From contig CM073896.1 in assembly GCA_037176705.1 (NCBI GenBank), positions 23,014,708 through 23,078,707 of the forward strand: a stretch of 64,000 nt of DNA. The letters run 5' to 3'. Below the pieces are notes generated by a model, which was not told where the DNA came from, did not search any database, and worked only from the letters and a program-made list of their open reading frames with translations. The position numbers and the translations under genes are program-made. Shown here piece by piece: positions 35,453 to 47,103 of this stretch. Source of the stretch: Molossus alvarezi. Taxonomy: Eukaryota > Chordata > Mammalia > Chiroptera > Molossidae. Numbering within the stretch: the first letter of the stretch is position 1; each line of letters opens with the position of its first letter.

Positions 35453-36884
35453 GAGGAAGGTGAAATAAGTGAGCTATGAAGCAGTCTAGGAAAGGTTCAC
35501 GAAGCAGGAAGAACTAAGGAGAGACGCAGGTAGTGGGGAGCAATGGAGAGGAAGCTGAGCAAAGACTTTAACGTATCTGTAGTCTGTATGCGATCACCAG
35601 TGGGGTGTGTTAGCACTGTAAGTTACTGGAACTCTGTGCACATTAAGAGAGGATGGTAAGCAACCGGATTAAAAATGGATAGCAGAGCCCAAATTAAGAA
35701 GCCTATCGCTTCATCACCTCAAATATCCAAAAACAGCAGGCTCTTGAGATGAAGATTATAGAATTTCTCAGAGTAACATTCCCATGACCCATAGACATGC
35801 AGTAAACACTGCACAAAGTTTATCTTTCATGTTCAGAAGCTCTATTATTATTATATTTATCTTTTATAAATAAAAATTGAGGCTAGAATTGCAAGTACCT
35901 GGCCCATCGGGACACAGTAAAGCTTGAGTCAGGATTCAAGGCCACTTTGTGTGGTTTTATGCACCATCATAATGTTTCTACTTTTCTACTTTTGCTCCGT
36001 TCCACCCCCTGATCTCAATGAGGTCAAGTCGGCCTTGAATTTTTCCCCTTTTCTATTTCTTATAGAACAGAATGGTCATCCTATATTACATAAACATAGG
36101 GGGAAAAAAAAAAAAAAACAACTAATGTTATAGCTCTCATTTTTTGAAATCAGCTCATTTAATGATATTCACTTTACCTGACATTTTGACATTTTTTTCA
36201 AATATACTGGCCTTCAATGTGCAGTGTTTTTCTATTTCAGTGCCTGGCCATGAATCTCCCAACATCAGATATAATTGAGTGGTTCACCTCGGTTGGTACA
36301 TTAATGTTGTAGGAGATAATGTGCCTAGTACTTTAACAAAAGACACGTTCGTGTTCCCAACCCTGACCTAGAGGCAGAGTTTGAGGTAAAGGGAGAATGG
36401 ATATAGGTTTCATAAAGGAGCATGAGGCAGGCAAAAGAAGGGTTCAAGACAGATGAAACTGAGATTAAAGAAGGTGCCACAATGGGGCAGCCCTGAGGCT
36501 TAACTTGGCAAATTTAGAAACTGGTCTTCAGAGTAGACAAGTCCAGCATTCTGGATGGGAAATACACATGACTTGGGCCTAAGGATGAAGATACCCCACT
36601 GACAACAAATCAGTAAAGGTTCTCTGTTGCTGAACGAGGAGCAACTTCTATCTACTCCAAATGCCTGTTAGGACTTAACTTAATTAGTTTTAGAAACCAT
36701 GTTAAAGTAACTCTGAATACTCTTGAGTATTGCCAAGGGCATGTACTACTGGCATGATGACCCACTCTGAGGACAGCTGTCAGCCCGAACTGTGAGCTCA
36801 TGTTTCTGAAGTTGGTGGGAAGAAACTAGCACTTTACCATGTTGGGCACCTGTGAGGAAGCTAGCCTCCTGCTACTTCTCTTGT
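35453..36884. other. Unique-looking sequence, nothing recognised
   Basis: No gene. An A16 run (36102-36118) sits near a T-poor block without an element I can assign. Confidence 0.45.
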
Positions 36885-37099
36885 TTTTACTTTTTAAACA
36901 TTGATTTCTAGAGAGAGGAAGGAAGAGAAAGAGAAAGAGAAACATCAGTGAGAGAGAAACATCACATCGATCGGCCTTCTGTACACTCCCTACTGGGGAT
37001 CAAGCCAGCGACCTAGGCATGCTCCCTGACTGGGAATTGAACTGGGACCTCTCGATGCATGGGACAATGCTCAACCCACTGAGCCACACTGGACGGGAG
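36885..37099 (-). mobile_element. Older tRNA SINE, antisense
   Basis: TTTTTAAACATTGATTTCTA, then a GAGAAAGAG-rich body, CTACTGGGGATCAAGCCAGC and the head complement ACTGAGCCACACTGGACGGG. It is the same older type as the 35.2 kb copy. A clean target duplication was not found. Confidence 0.88.
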
Positions 37100-39454
37100 G
37101 ACTCTTCTGCCATTTCTGACTGCTATATGCAAAATGTATTGGACCACACTTGATCTTAATGAATCAGTTTGGCTTAGCAAGAATAGTCTACAAAAAAACT
37201 CATTTAAATAAAAATGCATGCAAATTTGTCTTGGAGGGCTGAAGTAATTGTTAGATAAATCCAATTTTAAAAGGTAAATGAAAGAAAATCTTCCATTTAC
37301 ACAGTTCAGATAGCATTATGCACAATATGGTTTTCTTCTCACTTAAAATGGGGGGAATTTTCCATGTTATTTACGAACTCAGTGAAAAAACTAGAATGTG
37401 CTACAAAATATGTCTTGATGTCAGTTTAACCCAAACATTAGTCATGCATTTTCACATTTCCAGAAGATAAAAGCATCCTCATAAATGGACCTGAGTTACT
37501 CTTTCAAATGTACCCTCAGAATTGGGCCTTGGAATAATGAAAGTATTTTATAAGAGGCACGACAGTGGAACAGAGAGAGAAGAATAAAAATACATTAGTG
37601 TGTAGGAAATATTATTTTGATACTTTGGCTAGAACTAATTTTGTATGCTTTGGTTACTAAATTCATATAGTAACATGCATCCTAAAAATATGTTCATATA
37701 TACCATTCATTGTAAATGTTAATTGTGACTCCACTTTAGCTCTCAAACGTATTCAATTCTCTTTGTGTTCTCTACTCCCGGGCTGATGTAATGGCCTCAT
37801 AACTGCTCTCTGGAGCCCTAATCTAGCCCCTGCTCAGTCTGTTTTCTGTGAGATGGGGCTTTGTATCTGGAGGAAAGTGGAGTTTCTCTTCTGTCTATTG
37901 CTCTCTAGGTAGGGAATAAAAGCTATGTGTGGTGCGTTTCCTAAGGAAATTAGTTCTAACCCTCATGTCTGGCTTATGACTCTAAACATTGTAGTATCAG
38001 AAGAGCACAGAGCTTCTTTCGGGATTACTCTCTGCCTGGGGAAGCAGGGACCCACTCATTTAGGTGAGTACTGCTACAGGATCAAGTCCCAGTGTTGGTG
38101 TTTGTATTTACTCCCTTCCCTTCACCTAATAGAGACTTGGTTACCAAAATGCTAAGGGTCAATTTTCCCTGAGTGAATGATTCCAGAGAGTTTGTGTGGC
38201 TTCCATTTTCAAGGTAAATTTTAGCCCTGATCCATTTAACCAAAGAAAAGAACCACTAGGCTTTTTGTACTGGCAGGATTAGGTGATAATTAAGGCCATA
38301 AAACCATGCAGATGGCACAGTGAAGAGCCTCATTGACTGGGGCTGCATTCAAGAGCCAAGTAACTAGAGAATATGAAATAAATACCCCTTTTCAAGGACC
38401 ACAGTCAAGGATCAGCACACATGATATGCGACAATCAATTATATTGGGTGTTTGGAACAAGCTGGTTTCCCTTCTAAACTAAAAGCCCATCCACACTTAT
38501 TTATTGAGCCCGTTAGAGACATAATCCAAAGTTTTGGCAATGGTAGGGAACTAGAAAGATCAATCCTAATGTTAAGGACTTTAAGAAGTTTAAATTTAAC
38601 AGAGGGAGGCATATAATAAATGACATCAAAAGAAACAAGTTAAAGTGACTCAAAAAGAGGTAAAAGACTTGATTCAGCGGATGCGCCCCGGAAGCATCTG
38701 AAAACAAGGTCATTCTCTGAGTGGAAGCAGGGTTGGTATTTTGCAGGGTGAGAAGACGGAGTTCCTGTTCTGTCGTCTGGAACAGGTGCAGTTTTCAATT
38801 TCAGCCGCTGTGACTCTTGCAGTTGCTATGTTTGGAGGTTGTTTTCGTTGTTGGGCCTCTTGCTCAGGATTATTGTTGTAAAACCATTCGAAACAACTGT
38901 CAAAATGTTTTCTTTGAACACCGTCTGGATACAACTTGCCCTCTGTTGATCTGTCAAGATTGAGGGGCAGGAACGGTTGGGGAAGAGGGAAAGGGAACAC
39001 AAAAGGAAGTGAGGAGATTGTGGAAGGTTGTTTTTGTTCTTTTACAGAAAGTATACAAATAATTAAAATATCTTCAGGGTTTGTAAATTGATTGAAGAGA
39101 GTGGATTTGGGGAAACATGGAAGAGGTTGTCAGGAGACATCTCTAAGGGGAAGACATTCCAGTTGAAACCCAACTGGGGGAAGAACGCTGAATGGGAGAT
39201 TTGGCTACTACAGAGGCTCTGAAGCAGAAATAGGCTGGGCACATTCGTGGAAATGGAAGGACGGGAGATATGGGAAGAAAGTGATGGACAGCGAGTTTGT
39301 GGGCCCTGCCTTGGTGTTTGGTGACATGGGGAGAGATGAAGGAAGAATGCGGTTGTGTTGAGCTGCTGTCAGCCCTCGCTGCCCTGGGCAGGAGTTCAGA
39401 GCCCCTCCGATGGCCTTTTTGGAGAGGTGGCCCTCAAGCATCAGTGTGCTGAGA
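37100..39454. other. Unique-looking sequence, nothing recognised
   Basis: Largely AT-rich to 38.6 kb, then more balanced. No coding frame stands out: the 96-codon minus-strand frame at 38710-39000 has no domain I recognise. No repeats were assigned. Confidence 0.45.
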
Positions 39455-39565
39455 AATCAGTGAGGCATCATGTTAAAATGCAGATTCTAACTCAGAAGGC
39501 CTGAGATAGGACTTGTTACTCCATGTTCTAATGAGGACGTGGGTCATGCTGATGATGCTAGTGGA
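39455..39565. mobile_element. MER5A-like hAT remnant
   Basis: GTTAAAATGCAGATTCTAAC, then CAGAAGGCCTGAGATAGGAC and GTGGGTCATGCTGATGATGC follow MER5A order as I remember it. There are no terminal repeats or target duplication left. Confidence 0.5.
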
Positions 39566-39731
39566 TGAGCGCCCTGAGTCGGAAAGCTTCAGGGGCTCCT
39601 CTTCAACTCCTCCAAGTACTTTAGACATCAGAACGGTTTCATTTTCTTCGTCACCATTCAGTGCTCCACAGGAAGCCTTTGCCTTGGTCTGCTTATTAGC
39701 CCACCTGAAACCACGAAGCTCTCCTCCAAGG

Positions 39732-40148
39732 GCTGGCTCTTGGTGAAGTCCCTATTCAAACCTTACAGAGAAGAAGCTATATAGATCACCTTCCCTTCAG
39801 GTGTCCTTAATTTAATATGTTGAGGTTATTTTATCATATGCCACTTAACAAATTTTATGTTGACTGTAACAGTAATAATTGTTTAATGAAAAACACTTGA
39901 GTTCTCATTTATTTATAGAGCTCTGTTTTGCTGTTTGTTTGTTTTTTCCATTAGGAACTCTTTAGACTGCAAAGTACAGCCACCAGAAGTATCTGTCCTA
40001 TTATAAATATGAGAAATTAATTCTAAGTTGTGCTAAATAATTTAAAATGAATTTTTAGTGGGGGGAAAAAAGCATTTGTAAAGCTTGTATATAGTAGAGG
40101 TAGTGATTTGACTAAAACATTGCCACAGTAAACTAGGAACAACTGTGA
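39732..40148. repeat. Direct duplication, copy 1
   Basis: This 417-bp segment from GCTGGCTCTTGGTGAAGTCC to GGAACAACTGTGA recurs in the same orientation at 41860-42293. Identity is roughly 88-90 percent by eye. Small gaps and a (GTTT)n difference account for the length change. It is not a repeat family I recognise, and 1.7 kb of unrelated DNA lies between copies. Confidence 0.93.
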
Positions 40149-40419
40149 AAATTTCTTTACTCCTCTATGATTGATCAACTTAGAAGTGCTGAGTATTTTT
40201 AATGATTTCCTACAATTACAGAGCAAGGGGGAAATAACTGTGGGTGAAGAGGACTAGGTTGTTGAATTGTAAGACTATTACCTGAATTTATAGGTTGCTT
40301 AATGACCAGTGATAGAAAACAATGTCCATGCTTCTAATAATCTTAAGTTAATATTTTCATTCTTTTCAGGAAAGTATAGTTTTAAGAGCCACAGGGCTTT
40401 TCCAAAGAATTTTTTTGAT
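40149..40419. other. Unique-looking sequence right of copy 1
   Basis: No feature recognised. It continues the original sequence after the homology with copy 2 ends at GTGA. Confidence 0.5.
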
Positions 40420-40585
40420 AGTTTAATTGAATTAATTGGGGTGACATTGGATTGCAGAAGCATACACGTTTCAAGAGTACAGCTTGTGAAAACATCATCT
40501 GCACACTGTATCATGTGCCCATCACCTCAAGCAAAGTTTTCATCCCCATTCCCACACCCTACTCTGTCCAACAGGTTAATATTCA
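40420..40585 (-). mobile_element. L1 3' UTR fragment, antisense
   Basis: ATTGGGGTGACATTGGATTG, then TTTCAAGAGTACAGCTTGTG, then TCATGTGCCCATCACCTCAA is antisense L1 3'-UTR text, more diverged than the 16.2 kb fragment. Confidence 0.75.
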
Positions 40586-40599
40586 TGGGCATAATGTCT

Positions 40600-40785
40600 G
40601 CTCGGTTATCTGCCACACATGTGAACTTTGGCAAGTTAATTAGGACTTCCGAACGTCAGACTCCTCATCTATAGAGTATCCCCCTCATGTGCTTTGTAAC
40701 AATTAAAAAGGATATGCACGTAGATTGTAAGCACGGTATCTGTTCACAGTAAGCTTGCAGTAGATGTTAGGCATTCATAGTAGGG
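40600..40785 (+). mobile_element. MIR SINE remnant
   Basis: GTGAACTTTGGCAAGTTAAT, CTCATCTATAGAGTATCC, TTGTAACAATTAAAAAGGAT and AGTAAGCTTGCAGTAGATGT give the MIR core-to-tail order. Confidence 0.75.
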
Positions 40786-41859
40786 GTACGATCGCTAATT
40801 ATTATTTTCCCAACGAGAACTAATCCAGTTCAGGAGGAACTGGTTGCCAGCGCCTACAAAACATATTCGTGATCTGAAGCTCACGGACAACCTGCTAATT
40901 TGCTTGTTTATTTCATTTGGTTTTTCTTAGCTGTACATAAGGGAGGTGGGTGGCAGAAGCTTAATTTATTTGTCCCTTTTTTAAAAAATGTGGGTTTTGG
41001 CTCTCACACTATTCCGAGGCTTGGCCTGTGGGAGCACTGGGGATGTGCACCCTCTAGGGAGGGGCGTTGTGTGGCCCTCCTGGTGGCTGTCGCGTCTTCC
41101 TTTCCCACCTGCCCCTCGTAGGTGCTAGGTTGCCAGTGCCTCCAGCCTAAGGCCTCTCCTCCCACAGATCTGGAAACACATGAAAAGAGCCATGACTCAT
41201 GGCCTACAACTTTTTTAGCTGCCAGATACCAGAACTGATAGGCTCAGCTCCCATGTTTTCATCATCCCACAGGCTGATTAAAGGCGAAAGGGCTCTTTGG
41301 TTTTCAAATAAAGTGCTTTCTGACAATAAATGAGATCAACCGAAAGATGCGTGGCGAGGTTAGGACGCTGTTCCTGTTTCTTGGCTGGAGTCAGAGAAAA
41401 GGATAGTCTGGGGTGACGGCAGGATATCACTGACCCTTAGAGGTATGGCATTTGAAGTGCTTGTAGATCTTTGCTTACAGACTCTCAGAGTCCCTGCTTC
41501 CCTGCATTTCATCCATTGTCCGTTGCACATGTCTGTACTGGCACTTAACGCTGTGTTATCTTTGTGGTGGTGGTAGTGGTTGGCCTGCCTTCTGAGGACT
41601 GGGTGCTTGGTGGAGGGTAGGTCTCATGACATCTCCAGCCCGGAGCTCAGTGCCTGGCAGACAAATGCTTAAAAACTGTGGGCCACCTGGATGGCTGCAT
41701 TGGTGGGTGGGTGATGAATGGACGGCTACATGGATACAATCAGACTGTGGTGCTTTGGACTGTGGTGTGCGTGGAAATACTCTCCAATTATCAGATGGAC
41801 ATTTGGTGGGAGGAATTACTGATCAAAAGTATAGTTCTGAAGCCCAGAAAAGCGACTTT
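40786..41859. other. Spacer between the duplicated segments
   Basis: Moderately GC-balanced unique-looking sequence with several short open frames and no recognisable domain. No mobile element was assigned. Confidence 0.45.
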
Positions 41860-42293
41860 GCTGGTTCTTGGTGAAGTCCCTATTCAAACCTTCTTACATA
41901 GAAGAAGCTATGTAAATCACCTTTTCTCCAGGTATCCTTAATTTAATATGTTGAGGTTATCTTATCACATGCCACTTACAAATTCTATGTTGACTGTAAC
42001 AGTAATAATTATTCAATGAAAAACACTTGAGTTCTCATTTATTTATAGAGCTCTGTTTTTCTGTTTGTTTGTTTGTTTGTTTGTTTGTTTTTCCATTTGG
42101 AATACTTTAGACTTCAGAGTACAGATACCAAAAGTATCTGTCCTACTATAAATATGAGAAATTAATTCTAAGTTGTGCTAAATAATTTAAAACTAATTTT
42201 TAGTGGGGGAAGAAAAGCATTTATGAAGCTTATATATAGCAGAGGTAGTGATTTGACTAAAACATTGCCACAGCAAACTAGGAACAACTGTGA
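41860..42293. repeat. Direct duplication, copy 2
   Basis: A 434-bp copy of 39732-40148, from GCTGGTTCTTGGTGAAGTCC to GGAACAACTGTGA. It is longer mainly because of an expanded GTTT run. The homology stops at GTGA and the next base begins SINE body sequence. Confidence 0.93.
42062..42090. repeat. (GTTT)n microsatellite
   Basis: About seven units, against about three in duplication copy 1, so it grew after duplication. Confidence 0.9.
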
Positions 42294-42437
42294 GAGAGAA
42301 CATCAATTGCCCGCCTCCTGCACAACCCCAACGGGGACCGGGCCCACAACCTGGGCATGTGCCCTGACTGGGAATCGAAGCGGAGACCTCTTGATGCATG
42401 AGTCAATGCTCAACCACTGAGCCACACCAGCTGGGTG
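42294..42437 (-). mobile_element. Tailless partial SINE, antisense
   Basis: It starts mid-body (GAGAGAACATCAATTGCCCG) and reads to the head complement (ACTGAGCCACACCAGCTGGG). The A-tail and CT-rich end expected on the left are missing, because the duplicated segment abuts directly. There is no target duplication. Confidence 0.88.
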
Positions 42438-42899
42438 AAAGAATGTTTTTAAAAGGCCTACCTTGTACTGAATGCGATGGCCTGCAAGGTGAAGTGACCC
42501 ACACCTTAGTGCTCTGGGTCTTCACAGTTACATCGAGACAGAGACATGAACATAAGTCATTGTAATAGTAGGACAATGGAGGCATGACCATGGCACAGTG
42601 AAAACACCAGAGACAGACTCGTTTAACCCAGCTCAGGAAAATCTAGAAAGGAGGGAAAGGTGAAATCTGAACTGGAATTTGAAGGGTATTTGGGAGTTTA
42701 GCATACCTTCCAGGAGGGTAAACGACTGTACATGTAAAGAGAGAGAAAAGCTGGCGAGAGCATGGTGCGTCCTGGTACGTGTAAGGGCATCTGAATGACC
42801 ATGGCGGGGCTGTATGTGGGAAGGGAGGGATTGCGAACAGAAGGACAAGGGGAGAAAATCCCACAGGACTTGTACAGTGAACCATCGTTCAAAATGTAT
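42438..42899. other. Unique-looking sequence, nothing recognised
   Basis: No gene or repeat was recognised. Confidence 0.45.
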
Positions 42900-43131
42900 C
42901 CCAGCCAGGTCAGTGTGGTCCAGCTGGCCGAAGCATTGTCCTGCACATCAAAAGGTGGTGGGTCTGATTCCCTGGCAGAGCACATACCTAAGTTGTGGGT
43001 TTGTTCCCTGGTGTGGGTGTGAATGGGAGGCAACCAATCAGTGTTTCTCTCTCACATCGATGTTTCATCTCTCTCTCCCTTCCTCTCTCTCAGATCAAGA
43101 AAAACATATCCTAAGGTGAGGATTTTTAAAA
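42900..43131 (+). mobile_element. Older VES-type SINE
   Basis: The head CCCAGCCAGGTCAGTGTGGT is diverged, followed by TTGATTCC-like promoter text, a CT-rich body and ATCCTAAGGTGAGGAT before an A/T-rich tail. No clear target duplication remains. Confidence 0.85.
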
Positions 43132-43944
43132 AGCGTGTCTCTCCATGTAGATTGTAAATAACCGAAGAATGTTGTAATCGATGCTGTTTTTCCAAATATT
43201 GACGTATAACGCCTCAAGGGTGCATTGTAGTTCCACTTTGACAGGTGGGAAAATGTGTGTTCAGTGGTTATATCGTCTTGACCCATGTGCTTTTAATCAT
43301 TTTTGTAAAGGCAATTGATTTAAAAACATAACATTGCCATTTCACTCTACACCCTTGTGTCAATTTGATACACATCATTCTACAAATCAGGAAAACATCC
43401 TGGGAAAAAAACTATCACCGTGGTTTTACTTCAGGCAACAGGAACAATCTTATTATTTTCAAAATGGATTCATTGATGAGGTCAAGGATAAAATCTCAGA
43501 CCCCTTTGTTTCTTCACCTTGACTGTCTTATAAGACCATGCAGCTTAATAAATGAAATACTATCCTGCAAATGGAAGGTGGGGCTGTATCCCTGAGCTAA
43601 GTTATGCAAACTCTGTTCTAAGGCTCTATGCCACCAAGTGGTCTGCATAACTTTAAGTATCTGTCTCACAACATTTTTTATTTCTGACTTCATATAACTT
43701 TACAGATTGATCGTTACAATGATTAAACAGATACTATCCTCTTAAAAATTGTCAATGCCTTAGAGGAATAACTTAAAAAATTAAAAGCATATTTTCAAGC
43801 TTCCTGGACCTGTGTGATAATTGTTTGACCTATGTTTTAGAGTGCCTTTGTGCAGAGCACTGTGAGTTTGTATGGGAGGCAATATGCACAAATAACTCTA
43901 ATACTGGGGTATCCTCATGGTGGATACTGTGTTGCAACGTATTA
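43132..43944. other. AT-rich sequence, nothing recognised
   Basis: No gene or assignable repeat. Confidence 0.45.
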
Positions 43945-44090
43945 GTCTGAGAGCTCTTTATAATATTAACACATTTAGTCCTTGTGTGTAAAGCGGGTAC
44001 CTTTTTAAACCCCCATTTTATCACTGAGCAAACTGAGACTCAGAGAGATTAAAGAGTAACTTGCTGAGGTGGTGAGCGAGGAGACAGAGG
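43945..44090 (-). mobile_element. MIR SINE remnant
   Basis: ACACATTTAGTCCTTGTGTG, CCCCCATTTTATCACTGAGC and AAACTGAGACTCAGAGAGAT match the complement of MIR. Confidence 0.78.
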
Positions 44091-44325
44091 AGCCAAGAAG
44101 TAGTTGTGTCATCTGGGGCTAGATAGACGCCATGCTCTTAGACACTGCTAGACTCCTGGTCTGGAAGGAAACCAGGGCCTCCTGGAGCATGGAACGAGAG
44201 GACAAGCCATGGAGCCATCTAGGAACTACTTCAAGAATTCAGACTGGGCCCTGGCCAGTTTAGCTCAGCGGTTAGAGCGTCAGCCTGCGGTCCCGAGAGA
44301 CCCGGGTTCGGTTCCCGCTAAGGGC

Positions 44326-44411
44326 ATGTACCTTAGTTGCAGTTTGTCCCCGGCCCTGGTTGGTTGTGATGTACCTTAGATGCAGATTGTCCCCGGCCCT
44401 GGTTGGTTGTG
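44326..44411 (+). repeat. Two 43-bp tandem units inside the SINE
   Basis: Units at 44326-44368 and 44369-44411 each start ATGTACCTTAG and end GGTTGGTTGTG. They differ at two positions (T/A at two sites). Confidence 0.95.
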
Positions 44412-44448
44412 TGGGTGGCAGCCACTCGATGTGTCCCTTTCACGATGA

Positions 44449-44452
<4 letters not shown>

Positions 44453-44488
<36 letters not shown>
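44453..44488. repeat. (CT)n microsatellite in SINE
   Basis: About 17 CT units within the SINE body. Confidence 0.95.
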
Positions 44489-44490
<2 letters not shown>

Positions 44491-44904
44491 CCCCTCACAC
44501 TCTGTCTGAACAAAAAAAAATGGAAAAATATCCTCGGGTGATTAAAAAAATAAAGGAATTCAGACTGGGAAGAGAGTACCTGTCTGGGGTGATCATGAAG
44601 AGTGCGTAAAAGAGGAAACATTGCGACTAGGTCAAAAAGATTGGGGGAACTTTGTCAGGTGACACTGAAGGGTAGGAACTGTCATCGGCAAAGGCACTGA
44701 GGTGGCAGGGCACAAATATAAAGGACAATGCAGGAAGCAGTTTGTCGGGAGAGTGTGGGGAATCCTTGTACAAGGGCAGAGGGAAAGTCACTGGACAGGA
44801 AGTTGTAGCAAATTCCAGAGAACCTTAAAGCCCAGTTATAAGTGTTTGAAATTCACTGTGGATGTAAAGGCTTAAAATTAGAAGTTTTATCTATGTATTT
44901 ATTT

Positions 44905-45060
44905 TTTAATTGTTATTTATTTTTTTAGAGAGAGAGGAAGAAAGTAGAGAGAGGGAAGGGGAGAGAGAGAGAAACATTGATTTCTTGTTCCACTTATTTA
45001 TGTATCATTGGTTGACCCCTGTATGTGCCCTGATCAGGGATCAAACCCACAACCTTGGCG
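44905..45060 (-). mobile_element. 5'-truncated SINE, antisense
   Basis: It runs from a T-rich tail through GAGAGAGAGGAAGAAAGTAG and a GAGAGAAACATTGATT body to AACCCACAACCTTGGCG, where the head is cut off. A perfect 13-bp target duplication TATGTATTTATTT (44892-44904 and 45061-45073) shows the truncation happened at insertion. Confidence 0.92.
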
Positions 45061-45073
45061 TATGTATTTATTT

Positions 45074-46291
45074 AAGTGAGGGAGCAATAGGGAAGATGAA
45101 TTGGCTAGGCAAATGGGAAAGATTTGGAAGGAAAAGATTGGTGTTCACATGAATGTACACACTTCTCCAAGAACAACAGAAATGAAAGTTAAAAAGCTCA
45201 GACTTCTGAGTGCCCTACCTCTAGTAAACACCGACCCGACCTGGAACATGGCTCCAGCAGACACAGCACAGCCATGAAGATACTGTCTTGCTCTCCCTGC
45301 ACAAACAGCACGTTTTGCACCATCAGGAAATCTAGAAGAAGAACCATTTTTCAGTTCCTCCCTGTACTCAGAAGCCACGAGTAACAGAGTTCTTTTACTC
45401 TGCCTCTGTGTTTGAATAACAGGTTTGTTCAAGGTAGATGCACAGAGGGGCACCGTGGTCGGTTGTTTCAGATGTCTGTGGCTGTCCTGTGGTCTGCAGT
45501 GATGATGTATGTGCTACTCTGAGGTGGGCATCAGTCATGATCACAGCCGACTCAGTGCACTAGGGACCAGGCATGACTGAGCCAGGAACGGATTTGCAGG
45601 CAGCTACCAATTCTTACCTGGGTCCCTGTAGTTTCTGAAGAGGCAAAGCAAAGATCAGGATCTAATTTCAGTTTCAGTTTTTTAGTTGGACTGTCTGTGC
45701 CTCCTGGGGCCACAGACATGCAGATATCAAGAGAAGATGAGAGAGAACCCACGAGAGGTACAACAGAAGAGGACTCTGAGGTAGAGAGTTGAACTGTAGC
45801 TTTGTATTCACTGGACTTGGAATTGTAGGACGTCTGCCAAGGATATGTTTTCTAGGAAGCTGAGTTTTGAGAGAGACATGGGAAGTTCCAAGTGAGCTCA
45901 GTAAATAGCAGATCTGCATGGCCTTTTCTTTCCATTAGGTGGGTCACAGTCATTTTCATCAGAGAAAAAGGCAGGAAACTTGGAAGTTGTACCTTTGTGT
46001 AGTAATGTGAGTGAAATTTATTCTTTGTGAAATGTTGTCCTGTTCCAATGATGTGCTCAAATTAAATGACAGCCTCACTACAGTGCCCCAAAGGATGTGG
46101 CCTTCTGGGGGGTATTGCATCAAATGGGGCCTTTTGGGTAATCTTGGTGCCTCATTTTACTTAAGCTAGAACTTCAGAAGCATCTTGAAATAATACATAA
46201 CTGGTGAATACATTGAAGATAAAACAGACTGAGTTTAAGTGTAATTAAACTACATCCAGTTTTTAAACTAATATTAAATTATTCAATTATA
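45074..46291. other. Unique-looking sequence, nothing recognised
   Basis: No gene or repeat was assigned. A 102-codon minus-strand frame (45145-45453) has no recognisable domain. Confidence 0.45.
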
Positions 46292-46601
46292 AGGTACTTG
46301 TCTTCCTCTGGCTGGCTTATTTGACTCAACATAATACTCTCCAGATCCCTCCATGTTGTTTCAAAGGGTAAGAGATCTTTCTTTCTTACAGCTGTGTAGT
46401 ACTCCCTTGTGTATATGTACCACTGCTTTTTTATCCACTGATGAACACTTGGGCTGTTTCTAGATCTTAGCTATTGTAAATAGCACTGCTATGAACATAT
46501 GGGGTGCATATATTCTTTCTGATTGGTGTTTCAGGCTTCTTAGCATATATTTCTAGCGGTGGAATCACTGAGTCAAATAGCGGTTCAATTTTTTATTGTT
46601 T

Positions 46602-46859
46602 TTTTTTATTTTTTTTTTTTTTATCCTCACCCGAGGACGTTTTTCCATTTTTTGTACAGATAGAGTGGGAGGAAGAGAGAGGAAGAGATAGAGAGAGAAA
46701 CATCGATGTGAAAGGGACACATCGAGTGGCTGCCACCGCACGACCAGCCAGGGTCAGGGACAAACTGCAACCGAAGTACGTGCCCTTAGCGGGAACCGAA
46801 CCCGGGTCTCTCCGAACCGCAGGCTGACGCTCTAACCGCTGAGCCAAACTGGCCAGGGC
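46602..46859 (-). mobile_element. VES-type SINE nested in the inverted L1
   Basis: It starts with a T-rich tail and ATCCTCACCCGAGGAC and ends with the head complement GAGCCAAACTGGCCAGGGC. A perfect 16-bp duplication CAATTTTTTATTGTTT (46586-46601 and 46860-46875) flanks it. Confidence 0.97.
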
Positions 46860-47076
46860 CAATTTTTTATTGTTTGAGGAAACACCATAGTGTTTTCCGT
46901 AGTGGCTGCACCAGTCTGCATTCCCACCAGCAGTGCACTAGAGTCCCCTTTTCTCCACACCCTCGCCAGCGCTTGTTGTTTGAAGGTTTGTGGATGGCAG
47001 CCTTTCTGGCAGGTGTAAGGTGGTATCTCATAGTCGTTTAAATTTGTATCTCTCTGATAATTAGAGATGTTGAGCA

Positions 47077-47103
47077 TTTTTTTTTTTTTTTTTTTTTTTT
47101 TTT
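47077..47103. repeat. T27 run within L1
   Basis: An expansion of a short T run that L1s carry at this place. No element is attached to it. Confidence 0.9.

Larger units (their letters stand above)
44248..44555 (+). mobile_element. Young VES-type SINE with internal 43-bp duplication
   Basis: The head GCCCTGGCCAGTTTAGCTCA, a tandem duplication, a (CT)n body, the ATCCTCGGGTGA segment and an A-rich tail appear in order. A perfect 13-bp target duplication GAATTCAGACTGG (44235-44247 and 44556-44568) delimits it. It is about 45 bp longer than its relatives because of the duplication. The hairpin's last bases are altered (GTGATTA). Confidence 0.96.

Noticed and set aside
44326..44411. Direct repeats as a CRISPR-like array
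   Set aside because: Only two adjacent units without spacers, inside a eukaryotic SINE.
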